A stretch of DNA of 26,173 bases, taken from assembly GCA_964421675.1 (NCBI GenBank), contig CAYQXV010000041.1, positions 1 to 26,173 of the forward strand, written 5' to 3'. Within the stretch, counting starts at the first letter, position 1; each line of letters opens with the position of its first letter. The notes under the pieces are model-generated. The model saw only the letters and a list, made by a program, of their open reading frames with translations, did no database searches and was not told where the DNA came from. Positions 1-7,886 of this stretch are shown in pieces. The position numbers and the translations under genes are program-made. The stretch is from CALLPQ01 sp964421675 (GTDB taxonomy: Bacteria > Pseudomonadota > Alphaproteobacteria > Caulobacterales > Parvularculaceae).

Positions 1-2886
1 TTTAAAGGTAGCGTCGACGGGGTCATCGCAAACACATTTCGCGGCTGGGTCATGAGCACTGAGACCCCAGAAATGAGCGTCGAGGTTGAATTGCGCGCAG
101 GCGCAAATGTCATTGCCGCATTTACTGCCGATCAACACCGCGATGATCTGGTAAGCGCGGGACTTGATTCCACCAATCATGGCTTTGTTTTGGATCTTAC
201 CTTATCGCTGCTGGATACGATTGAAAGTGAGGGACCAGTCTTAACCTTGGTGCCCAAAAATGATCCGGAAACTGAAATTGGCGCATATGACTTTTCCGAG
301 ACAATCGAACAAGAAAAACGAATTGGCAGCTTAAAGAAAGCCGCGCGCGAAGAGTCTCACTTTCGCGGAAGTGTAGATCGTATTCACGATGGTAAAATAT
401 TAGGCTGGATTGTCGATCAACGCGATGTTGATCGCCCCCTAAATATCACTGTCAAAAATGCTGGCACCATATTGGGGACAACTTCCGCCGATATTATGCG
501 CCGAGATTTACAAAGCGCCGGCCTTAAAGACGGCCGGCACGGCTTTGAATTTGAATTAACAAAAGAGATGCTCGACACCATCAAAACAGATGACATGATA
601 TTGTCGGTCCATGTGGAAGATGATGAAGAATTTGAAATTGGGACACAGAATGTGAACAAAATCGTCCAACATTATCGTGAAAATAAATCCGACTCTATTT
701 CTCCCATTTCAATTCGTGGGCAAATAGACGGGTTCAAAGAAGACAATCTTTTCGGTTGGGCTTTAGATACAAAGGCTTTGTCACAACGCGTTAAGCTTGG
801 TTTTTATGTCGAAGACGAACTCATCTTAACAACCCGGGCTAATACATTGCGTGAAGATTTAAAATCTTCTGGTTTTGGTGACGGCAAACATGGGTTTTCA
901 ATTCCTTTCACAAAAAACATCGTAGATGTTTTGAAAAGCAAGGGCGGAAAATTAACCGTTCAGACATTTGACGAAGATCCAATAATTATTGGCACATATG
1001 AATTCGATGACAGACTTCTGCCAGAAACAGATTCTCTGGTTGTTAGTCTACAAACACTCGTTTTTGGCCAGGTTTTAAGTTTTTTAAACCTCTATGAACG
1101 CCTCGAAAAAGGCACTTTAAACAGAAGACGCAATCCGGAAGATCCGATTTATACCACTCTTTTTGAAAAAGACGGCAAGCGCGCAAAGGCAGCAGATGAT
1201 ATGCCGCTCAAGCTTTCCCCTTATCTAGATTTTACCGCAAAGAGATTGAAAAAAGATAGACAGTTTGACCTGGAAAACTCCGCCGAAGATATTAGTCATT
1301 ATTTGCAATGGTACATCACGACCTACGCACAAAACCGCGGTGGACGAATTCCATTGTCTCGAGAAGAGTTAGAATATCTCAATAAGCCAATCACAATTGG
1401 CGGTGTGAAGCACTCTCTGAGCAATGCATGTTGGGCGAGCGTAATCGAAAACCCGGAAATGATGGGCGGAATGCGCCTCAATGACAAAAATAGCTTTTCC
1501 GCGATCAGCTATTGGTGGAGCATTCACAAAACGCCGACCTTGAAATTGGAAGATTGTCTAGTTCCAAATTATATGGCGGATACATTGCGGGCTATCCCTG
1601 GTGATTTTGTCGGACAAGACGTACCCATTTCCATGTTTATGCTGCAGTTCTTCCGGGAGTGCGAAGCCGCAAAGGGAATGGAACTCAAAAAACTGGTACA
1701 CCGCAATCTTTTAACCGTTGTTTTATTGTTGCTGGCTGTCGAGCGCCCCGACTACTTACGTTATTTGCCAGACGAATCCATCAAGGCAATGTTTACTAGT
1801 CACGGCAATCAACAAAACCTCTTCACCAAATATGTAACGATATTCTCGAACATCGAAGATGCGTTCGATAATATTTCTTATGATGACTATGTAACCATCA
1901 TGAAAGATTGTGGATTTGATTTGAAAAATGCGTCTTTCGCAACCTTTACCCGTGAAGGCGACCGCCTTGAAGCCGCCATGCTGCATACCCCCATTGATGA
2001 GACAAAAGTTGATGTTCAAGTCATAGGTCCATTTGAAAAAGCCTCCGGGCTTGGGCAGGCAACACGCCTGTCCGGTTCAGCCATGGACCTTACAAAATTT
2101 AACTGTAATTTCGTTGATTTTGGATTGGATAACCCGGCGCCAGAAGGGTTTAGCAATGTTGGCGCCTTATCGGAATTCAAACATGCCAAAGTAAATTTGA
2201 TTCACCTCAATGCTGAATCCATTCCTCTAGTGATGGCCTACGCGCCGGATGTCTTCACCGGCGCGTATAATATTGGTTATTTCTTCTGGGAATTGGATAC
2301 GCCCGCAGAGTGCCATTATCTTGCGCTCGATATTCTCGATGAGGTTTGGGTATCAGGCGAATATGGGGTTGAGATTTATCAAAAAGAAACAAAAATCCCC
2401 GTTACTAATGTCGGTATGTGTTTTGAAGATTTGCCGAATCTGGATCGCAAAGATGCCCGCAATTTTGTTGAATCGCGGTTCCGTCTCAAAGGCGATGAAT
2501 TTGTTTTCCTGGCGGCCTTTGATTCATTTTCATTCGTACAAAGAAAAAATCCTCTCGGATTGTTAGAAGCCTTTACCCAAGCTTTTGAAGGCAATGANNN
2601 NNNNNNNNNNNNNNNNNNNNNNNNNNNNNNNNNNNNNNNNNNNNNNNNNNNNNNNNNNNNNNNNNNNNNNNNNNNNNNNNNNNNNNNNNNNNNNNNNGGC
2701 CAGAAATGGGCAGATCCTCGCCTGGACAGCGCTATCGAGCAAATGCGCAATGTCTACGACAATAACGCAGAGCGCGAAGCAAAGGTTCAACGCGCACATC
2801 AAAACGTTCAAGAAAACTTCTCTCCCAACGCAATCTCTAGGCGTTACGAAGAGCGATTAAAAACAATATTTTCGTCGATTGAATAA
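1..2886 (+). CDS. Modular glycosyltransferase, 5'-partial and interrupted by an assembly gap
   Basis: The reading frame is open from base 1, and residues before the first ATG (base 52) already match the repeat module, so the true start lies upstream. Three modules of about 117 residues occur at roughly 1-303, 361-654 and 712-1005. Each has the pattern G-x-[VI]-D ... GW-[VIA] ... R-x-DL-x-S/A-G ... HGF. A middle domain I cannot name spans about 1020-2000. From about 2008 a retaining GT-B-like glycosyltransferase begins (VIGPFEKASGLGQATR; GYFFWELDTP; DEVWVSGEYG; RKNPLGLLEAF), ending in a typical tail (WADPRLDSAIEQM ... NFSPNAISRRYEERL). The part carrying the usual E-x7-E donor-site motif is missing at 2598-2697. 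It probably acts at the cytoplasmic side on a surface or exopolysaccharide, an inference supported by the downstream sulfotransferase, 30 bases away. Donor and acceptor are unknown. Confidence 0.8.
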   Translation, partial: FKGSVDGVIANTFRGWVMSTETPEMSVEVELRAGANVIAAFTADQHRDDLVSAGLDSTNHGFVLDLTLSLLDTIESEGPVLTLVPKNDPETEIGAYDFSETIEQEKRIGSLKKAAREESHFRGSVDRIHDGKILGWIVDQRDVDRPLNITVKNAGTILGTTSADIMRRDLQSAGLKDGRHGFEFELTKEMLDTIKTDDMILSVHVEDDEEFEIGTQNVNKIVQHYRENKSDSISPISIRGQIDGFKEDNLFGWALDTKALSQRVKLGFYVEDELILTTRANTLREDLKSSGFGDGKHGFSIPFTKNIVDVLKSKGGKLTVQTFDEDPIIIGTYEFDDRLLPETDSLVVSLQTLVFGQVLSFLNLYERLEKGTLNRRRNPEDPIYTTLFEKDGKRAKAADDMPLKLSPYLDFTAKRLKKDRQFDLENSAEDISHYLQWYITTYAQNRGGRIPLSREELEYLNKPITIGGVKHSLSNACWASVIENPEMMGGMRLNDKNSFSAISYWWSIHKTPTLKLEDCLVPNYMADTLRAIPGDFVGQDVPISMFMLQFFRECEAAKGMELKKLVHRNLLTVVLLLLAVERPDYLRYLPDESIKAMFTSHGNQQNLFTKYVTIFSNIEDAFDNISYDDYVTIMKDCGFDLKNASFATFTREGDRLEAAMLHTPIDETKVDVQVIGPFEKASGLGQATRLSGSAMDLTKFNCNFVDFGLDNPAPEGFSNVGALSEFKHAKVNLIHLNAESIPLVMAYAPDVFTGAYNIGYFFWELDTPAECHYLALDILDEVWVSGEYGVEIYQKETKIPVTNVGMCFEDLPNLDRKDARNFVESRFRLKGDEFVFLAAFDSFSFVQRKNPLGLLEAFTQAFEGNXXXXXXXXXXXXXXXXXXXXXXXXXXXXXXXXXXGQKWADPRLDSAIEQMRNVYDNNAEREAKVQRAHQNVQENFSPNAISRRYEERLKTIFSSIE
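2598..2697. other. Assembly gap (100 N) inside the glycosyltransferase
   Basis: There are exactly 100 undetermined bases, the usual placeholder for a gap of unknown size. In related glycosyltransferases the distance between the R-K-N-P-L motif and the W-A-D-P motif is well over 100 residues. Here only about 33 codons plus short flanks separate them, so the real missing sequence is probably several hundred bases. Confidence 0.95.
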
Positions 2887-2900
2887 TCCATCCTTCGATA

Positions 2901-2904
2901 AAGG
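2901..2904 (+). promoter_or_regulatory. Ribosome binding site of the sulfotransferase
   Basis: AAGG lies 12 bases before the ATG at 2917, in the short 30-base spacer after the glycosyltransferase stop. It is a weak, distant Shine-Dalgarno match, but no better start is visible. The spacing suggests translation from the same transcript as the upstream gene. Confidence 0.35.
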
Positions 2905-2916
2905 CATTGATCTGAT

Positions 2917-3864
2917 ATGAGCATAACGCGAGCGGATATTGAGCAATCCTTCAGAAAACTGCTGGCGCGTGCGCCAGGTGAAAACGCTGTTAAAAATAAC
3001 ATTGGCGGTGATGCAACGGATTTCATCACAAAAATTTGTCTCTCTCCAGAGTTTCTTGATAAATTTCTTCGCCAATTTCGTCTTCATGTCTCCTCGCAAA
3101 TGCTGCCTCTTGAGCAGGAAAGAGTCGTATTCCTGCACATCCCCAAATGTGGCGGAACAACCTTACATGACACCCTTACTAGCTGGTATGGGAAAACGAT
3201 GGTGCACAATGAACGCCATAACGGGCTATACTTTAATTCAATTGCGGGTCTCGCCAGTAAAATTGTTTTCTCTGGGCACTATGATTATTATTCAACCCAG
3301 CTCATTCCGGGTCATAAAAGGATGATCTCATTCCTACGAGATCCCAAAAAGCGCCTAATTTCTCTGTATAACTTCCATAGAGCGCATACTGAACAAGTTA
3401 TCAATCAGCAAAATTTACAATTAGCGCGTTGGGCAAATCAGTACAATATTGATGAATATTTCACGCGAGATGAAATCAGAAACCATCCAGCGATCAACAA
3501 TTCTATGGCGCGCTACTTCTCCAACATTCCTCAAGGCATTGCCCTGCCCAAAGATAGTCAGTTCAGAAATAATAACAATTTAGAGGCGATGACGGAGCAA
3601 GCGCTTGCCAATATCATGACCTTCTATTTTATCGGATTTATTGAAAACTATAGCCAGTCAATAAACACATTAGCAGAGAAATTGGGAAAAATTGCTCCTG
3701 AAAAAATTGAGAAAAAACAAGTTTTGAAGGATCTTATGAACCAAAATCCCAATATGCGCCCCATTGAAATGCAAACACCTAATAACAAAACATTGATGGC
3801 AATGGATGAATTGGTACAATCGGATTACAAAGTATACGAACTTGCAAAGAAGACATTTTCTTAA
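2917..3864 (+). CDS. Sulfotransferase family protein with a DUF4214-like N-terminus
   Basis: This 315-residue protein probably transfers sulfate from PAPS to a carbohydrate or other acceptor. The 5'-phosphosulfate loop is visible as HIPKCGGTT at residues 74-82. The 3'-phosphate region is FLRDPKKRLISLY, with Arg141-Asp142-Pro143. These are the two hallmarks of the Sulfotransfer_2/heparan-sulfate-like families. Residues 5-50 (RADIEQSFRKLLARAP ... LSPEFLDKFL) resemble the short helical DUF4214 module (ending S-P-E-F) often found on exported or glycan-linked alphaproteobacterial proteins. That assignment rests on pattern only. It sits 30 bases after the glycosyltransferase in the same direction, so the two probably form an operon making a sulfated surface glycan. 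The acceptor cannot be told from sequence. Confidence 0.8.
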   Translation: MSITRADIEQSFRKLLARAPGENAVKNNIGGDATDFITKICLSPEFLDKFLRQFRLHVSSQMLPLEQERVVFLHIPKCGGTTLHDTLTSWYGKTMVHNERHNGLYFNSIAGLASKIVFSGHYDYYSTQLIPGHKRMISFLRDPKKRLISLYNFHRAHTEQVINQQNLQLARWANQYNIDEYFTRDEIRNHPAINNSMARYFSNIPQGIALPKDSQFRNNNNLEAMTEQALANIMTFYFIGFIENYSQSINTLAEKLGKIAPEKIEKKQVLKDLMNQNPNMRPIEMQTPNNKTLMAMDELVQSDYKVYELAKKTFS

Positions 3865-3877
3865 ATTTTAAGAAAAT
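3855..3877. repeat. Perfect AT-rich palindrome over the sulfotransferase stop codon
   Basis: Arms of 11 bases (ATTTTCTTAAA and TTTAAGAAAAT) flank a single central T. The TAA stop at 3862-3864 lies inside the left arm. As RNA it could form a roughly 10-bp AT-only stem with a 3-base loop. There is no following T-run, so it is a weak terminator candidate, or a transcript-end stabiliser or protein-binding site. Confidence 0.5.
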
Positions 3878-4063
3878 TATCGCTAATTCGATTTACTCCG
3901 AAGAACATCACTTCCAGGATGATTGCCCGGTTCAGCCTTAGTGCAATTGTGACGAATTCTTCATTTGGTTTAACGTGAAACTAAGCCATTGTCTTTTTTA
4001 TAGAATAGCCACAGCAAATTGCTAAGGTCTCTCTGCCAAGCGAGTAGAGGTTTTAGGGTCAAC

Positions 4064-4068
4064 AGGGA
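4064..4068 (+). promoter_or_regulatory. Ribosome binding site fixing the RTX gene start
   Basis: AGGGA lies 7 bases before the ATG at 4076. The frame is open further upstream to an ATG at 4019, but that one has no comparable site, so 4076 is preferred. Confidence 0.6.
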
Positions 4069-4075
4069 CGGTTTT

Positions 4076-5992
4076 ATGTTTACTATATCTTTCGTGGGCA
4101 ATACCGCAGGATTAACAACCGCTCAGCTAAATGCAGTGCGCACAGTCGCGCAAGCAGCGGGCGATCATTGGGCCAGATATCTTGATCTGGGCACTGCCAG
4201 TATCGACCTAGAAATCGATTTTGAAAGCCTCGGAAACACCACACTTGCAAGTGCCGGCCCGACACTATTTTTTGACCGCAGGGAAAATGGATTAAATATT
4301 TTCGAGCCCGGCACCATCATCGAGATAAGAGATGGTATCGACCGAAATGGAACACGCGGCGATATTTTCATTACGATCAACCGAGATCGAATTGAAAACA
4401 ATTCCTTTTTTCTTGGCGATTTATCAAATGGCAATGTTCCCTTTGGACGCGTCGATCTGTTTACAACATTGGTCCATGAACTTGCGCACGGGTTTGGATT
4501 TCTCTCCTTTTTAGACCGAGATAATACTGATCGATCAACATTTGATCTGTTGGTGGACGAAGTTATAAATGCGAATGGTACAACGAGTTTCTTTTTTACG
4601 GGTGCCAATGCGGTTGCTGAATATGGCGGACCCGTCCCGTTAACATCTCCCAATCCTAGCCACACTATTGGCAATTTCACAGACGTATTAGAAGCCCGCA
4701 TAGCAACGGGACAACGATTATTTTTGAGCGCTGTTAACATCGCAATATTTCAAGATCTCGGTATTCCCGTATTTGAAGCTGATAGCGGTGCAAACACTTT
4801 ATTTGGATTTGAAACTGCTGATGTCGAAAACCTATTAGGCGGTGCTGACAGTTATCAAGGTCTAGGCGGAAATGATACTGTTCGCGGTGCAACGGGAAAT
4901 GACACAATCTTTGGCAATGATGGTAATGATAGCCTTATAGGTGATCAGGGTAATGACAGCCTCACCGGCGACGATGGAAATGACACGATCATCGGTGCAA
5001 TTGGCAATGATGTTATTTTTGGCGGCAATGGGTCTGATAGACTATTTGGAAGTATCGGAAACGACACAATTGCCGGTAATAGCGGCAATGATGTCATTCG
5101 CGGAGAAAATGGCGCCGATGTCCTCAATGGCGGGACTGGCCTAGATACGCTCTTTGGCGGACGAGGCAACGATTTAATTAGCGGCGATGAAGGCAATGAC
5201 CGCCTTTTTGGCGACGTTGCGAGCGATACGCTGAACGGCAATGTTGGTAACGATCTTATCAATGGCGGCGCCGATAATGACCTGCTCAATGGCAACGACG
5301 GCAATGATACTTTAATCGGCGATGATGGAAACGATACGCTAAATGGCGGGAATGGCGCTGACCGGCTGATCGGCGCAAATAATAATGACACCATTAATGG
5401 CGGCAGCGGCAACGACACACTTTTTGGCAGTGTTGGTAATGACAGTGTGCGTGGTGGTTCTGGAAATGATGCCATCTTGGGCGAGAATGGTGCTGATAGT
5501 TTGTTTGGCGATACAGGTAATGACACACTAGACGGCGGCAATGGGAACGATACTCTTCTTGGCGGCGGGAATGACGACCTGTTACGGGGCGGCGGCGCAA
5601 ATGACCGTTTAGATGGCGGTGCGAGTAACGACACACTCATTGGTAATGACGGGAATGATGTTTTGCTGGGCGGGGGCGGCATTGACCAACTGTTTGGTAG
5701 TATTGGCGACGATATTCTCGATGGCGGGCTTGGCAATGATGTGTTGTTTGGTGAATTTGGTGCAGACACATTGAACGGCGGCGATGGAAATGATGTGCTG
5801 CGCGGCGGACCCGGCAATGACATTATCAATGGGAATGGTGATATCGATATTGCACGGTTCACCGGCGGTATTGCCGATTATACGATTCAAACGTCAGCGT
5901 CCGTAACCATAGTTCAAGGGCCTGATGGCACCGATACATTGACCGGTATTGAACGACTTATCTTCGACGATGGTTCAGATTTTATTCTCTGA
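4076..5992 (+). CDS. RTX exoprotein with an HExxH metallopeptidase-like head
   Basis: This is a 638-residue protein. Residues about 1-250 form a head domain with H134-E-L-A-H138-G-F-G-F, the zinc-binding HExxH motif of metallopeptidases. Eleven residues from the first His there is Ser, not His or Asp, so it does not fit the extended metzincin motif. Bases 4859-5857 encode 37 back-to-back nonapeptides of the form G-G-x-G-N-D-x-L-x, the calcium-binding RTX parallel beta-roll. A short C-terminal module ends in LTGIERLIFDDGSDFIL, typical of type I secretion substrates. No N-terminal signal peptide is seen, which fits type I secretion. The start at 4076 is chosen over 4019 by its AGGGA site. It is likely an extracellular or surface calcium-dependent protein; enzymatic activity is inferred only. 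No T1SS transporter genes lie in the window. Confidence 0.85.
   Translation: MFTISFVGNTAGLTTAQLNAVRTVAQAAGDHWARYLDLGTASIDLEIDFESLGNTTLASAGPTLFFDRRENGLNIFEPGTIIEIRDGIDRNGTRGDIFITINRDRIENNSFFLGDLSNGNVPFGRVDLFTTLVHELAHGFGFLSFLDRDNTDRSTFDLLVDEVINANGTTSFFFTGANAVAEYGGPVPLTSPNPSHTIGNFTDVLEARIATGQRLFLSAVNIAIFQDLGIPVFEADSGANTLFGFETADVENLLGGADSYQGLGGNDTVRGATGNDTIFGNDGNDSLIGDQGNDSLTGDDGNDTIIGAIGNDVIFGGNGSDRLFGSIGNDTIAGNSGNDVIRGENGADVLNGGTGLDTLFGGRGNDLISGDEGNDRLFGDVASDTLNGNVGNDLINGGADNDLLNGNDGNDTLIGDDGNDTLNGGNGADRLIGANNNDTINGGSGNDTLFGSVGNDSVRGGSGNDAILGENGADSLFGDTGNDTLDGGNGNDTLLGGGNDDLLRGGGANDRLDGGASNDTLIGNDGNDVLLGGGGIDQLFGSIGDDILDGGLGNDVLFGEFGADTLNGGDGNDVLRGGPGNDIINGNGDIDIARFTGGIADYTIQTSASVTIVQGPDGTDTLTGIERLIFDDGSDFIL
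4859..5857 (+). repeat. 37 uninterrupted RTX nonapeptide (27-bp) repeats
   Basis: Counting 9-residue units from GLGGNDTVR to GNGDIDIAR gives 37 consecutive units with no spacer or register shift. Most carry G-N-D at positions 4-6. Degenerate units include GDVASDTLN, GANNNDTIN and GGGGIDQLF. DNA identity between units is imperfect with varied codons, so the array is old or selected at the protein level. Confidence 0.9.
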
Positions 5993-6077
5993 GTTTATAA
6001 TCAAGTATCGAAACCAAAATGATTCGACAAGAGACAATCCCCGCCCCACAGGATGGAACGCTCAGTCGTTGAAAACA

Positions 6078-6596
6078 CTATTTGATAATTTTGAAAAAAT
6101 TTTCCGAGCGAACGTCAAAACCAAACTTGCGAAACAAGCCAGAGGACGCATCGTTACCTTTCCAGACCTGGCCAGAAATGATGCAATTTTTAAGTGGTCC
6201 AGCCTTTTCTGTGACGAGATAATCCATCAATTGTGTCGCACCGCCCTTGGATTGGTGATCGGGGGAAATTGCAATATCGCTGACAAAACACACCCATCTA
6301 TTCTTTCCAAAGAAAATATCTGAGCTGGAATAAAGTTGATATAATAAATAGCCGCCAAGCTCTCCATCCACAAACCAACCAACAGCAAATTTCCTGCGCG
6401 AATGGAATGGATTTCTCGGTTTAAAATAGCCTTGTATGTAAGCCCCTATTTCATCGGGATTGTCAGGGTCACAGAAAATATCTGGTACCATCTCAACATG
6501 TTGATATTGCCCTGCCTGAAAAATCTTTATCATCGCATCGAGGTGCGAAGGCGTTGCTTCAGCGATTGTTCCATTTTTTTTATTGGATTGATTCAT
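6078..6596 (-). CDS. GNAT family N-acetyltransferase
   Basis: This 172-residue protein has the GNAT fold signature. The acetyl-CoA-binding strand-loop-helix is read as VSDIAISPDHQSKGGATQLMDYL (residues about 106-128). It is followed by the C-terminal strand region ending LFRKFGFDVRSENFFKI, typical of motif B. It presumably acetylates an amine on an unknown substrate in the cytoplasm. The start follows the upstream minus-strand acyltransferase gene (stop at 6615) by 18 bases, so the two are probably co-transcribed. It converges on the RTX gene with an 85-base spacer holding no clear terminator. An opposite-strand reading frame at 5949-6323 has no coding support. Confidence 0.8.
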   Translation of the reverse strand: MNQSNKKNGTIAEATPSHLDAMIKIFQAGQYQHVEMVPDIFCDPDNPDEIGAYIQGYFKPRNPFHSRRKFAVGWFVDGELGGYLLYQLYSSSDIFFGKNRWVCFVSDIAISPDHQSKGGATQLMDYLVTEKAGPLKNCIISGQVWKGNDASSGLFRKFGFDVRSENFFKIIK

Positions 6597-6614
6597 TTTT
6601 CTCGTGCCCGCTTT

Positions 6615-7715
6615 TTAAGGCCTGTTTTTTAAGGTAGCCGCCAACTGAAACTGTTTTTCAAATAATAAACCCTTACGCCCGATCGCAAGACTGATAATAG
6701 ATTTACTGTCCGGCCATAACTCATTCAGCAGACTATTATCAGACGCAGAACAAGAGTCCACTCGGTATGGGGTACTATTGTTGCGATAGTGAAGCAGGGT
6801 TTTATATTCCATATAGACACCCGGCGACAGCGTTTTGAACTGCTCGTCATAGGTGGATTTGTGACAGTAAACGAACGGCCCATTTATAAAATCTAGCGTA
6901 TAGGCGATGGGCTTTCCGTCCAGCGTGAGCCGGAAAAAGTTAAGCGCCTTGTTGCCGAACGCTTGCGGAATCATATTTTGATAAAAACTAAGGTCTGCGG
7001 CGCTAGATTGGATTGAAGTTCCCTGCTTACCTTTCCAACCTTGATGTTCAAGTTCAATGAACCCTTGCAACCATTCGCTCAAATCTGCTTCCTGCTCAAG
7101 AGGTTCAATCTTCACGTCACTTGCTTCCAGCTTATTTTGAATGCGTCTTAAACTTTTGCGACGACTGGCGCTGAGATGATCGTTTTCCTGGTTTTCTGAC
7201 TGCTGCAAAGAGTGAATGGCTGCGCGCGACTGTCGGTTATAGACTGCCAGCGACCGGCCTTGGTCTTGCGCCATTTTCTCAATGGTGTGGAACAAAGCAG
7301 TGTCGCCAGTAAATGATGTGAAATATAAAAAACATTTTATCTTCGAGCATTGATCAATCCACTGGAATATTCCGTTTGCAAATTGTTGCAGATAGTCTTT
7401 GCGCACCAACGGCGTGCCTAAAAACTGATTGAGGTGATTTGACGTTCGATAAAATGACAAAGGCAGTTTTGCAAATCCAAAATCGCTCTCAACGATAAAC
7501 AGGCCGATCAGTAATTTATCGTGATAAATGGTCACAAGCTGCGGAGCATTGTCCCGTAACAGCTCCAGCGAGGCCTCAATATACCACGGGAACAAATAGA
7601 CATTTTGTTCCTCCGCCTGCGCCGCAAGGTCTAACCAAGCCTGCTCTATGTCTTGAATGGCCTGCCTTGTGAGCGGCACGCAGTTCCAGCTGAGTGATGG
7701 GTCAGAATGTGCCAT
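6615..7715 (-). CDS. BioF2-like / FemAB-type acyltransferase
   Basis: This 366-residue protein resembles the double-GNAT Acetyltransf_6 (BioF2-like) or FemAB-like group. Supporting stretches are an N-terminal WYIEASLELL segment, SASRRKSLRRIQNKLE at the first-domain boundary, ELEHQGWKGKQGTSI, and the later LTLDGKPIAYTLDFINGPFVYCHKSTYDEQFKTLSPGVYMEY. The family pattern in that last segment is a strand-rich region followed by S-P-G-x-x-[ML]. Relatives transfer acyl or aminoacyl groups in cell-envelope or exopolysaccharide pathways; the substrate here is unknown. It is first in a two-gene minus-strand unit with the GNAT gene and is divergent from the orphan at 7887. No strong Shine-Dalgarno precedes the ATG (GTGAG at a 6-base spacing). 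Confidence 0.72.
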   Translation of the reverse strand: MAHSDPSLSWNCVPLTRQAIQDIEQAWLDLAAQAEEQNVYLFPWYIEASLELLRDNAPQLVTIYHDKLLIGLFIVESDFGFAKLPLSFYRTSNHLNQFLGTPLVRKDYLQQFANGIFQWIDQCSKIKCFLYFTSFTGDTALFHTIEKMAQDQGRSLAVYNRQSRAAIHSLQQSENQENDHLSASRRKSLRRIQNKLEASDVKIEPLEQEADLSEWLQGFIELEHQGWKGKQGTSIQSSAADLSFYQNMIPQAFGNKALNFFRLTLDGKPIAYTLDFINGPFVYCHKSTYDEQFKTLSPGVYMEYKTLLHYRNNSTPYRVDSCSASDNSLLNELWPDSKSIISLAIGRKGLLFEKQFQLAATLKNRP

Positions 7716-7763
7716 TTATGCTCACTAAGGGTCCCTAAGATTTACTCTTTCCGGTTTGTATAC

Positions 7764-7780
7764 GAAATTTTGCAAATTTC
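7764..7780. repeat. Inverted repeat in the divergent acyltransferase/orphan spacer
   Basis: GAAATTT and AAATTTC flank TGC, a perfect 7-bp palindrome. It lies between the divergent starts at 7715 (minus) and 7887 (plus), where a shared operator would be expected. No regulator gene is adjacent. Confidence 0.35.
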
Positions 7781-7886
7781 ATGCGCAAATAGCGCCCGTT
7801 ATTGTCAGCCATTGTGTAGTCTTGTTCATACAGATAATGGTAGGAAAACACCAATTGGGTTCGGCAAGGAAATTTGGATATTTTGA

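Noticed and set aside
4859..5857. CRISPR-like or minisatellite DNA array
   Set aside because: The 27-bp periodicity is explained by RTX nonapeptide coding. There are no identical repeats with unique spacers.
4945..5862. Long minus-strand reading frame (305 codons) opposite the RTX repeats, rich in Pro/Ser
   Set aside because: It is the shadow of the repeated G-G-x-G-N-D codons. The plus-strand frame has a clear domain structure.
5949..6323. Plus-strand ORF of 124 codons
   Set aside because: It overlaps the RTX 3' end and lies antisense to the GNAT gene, which has a convincing motif A; no ribosome site or domain.
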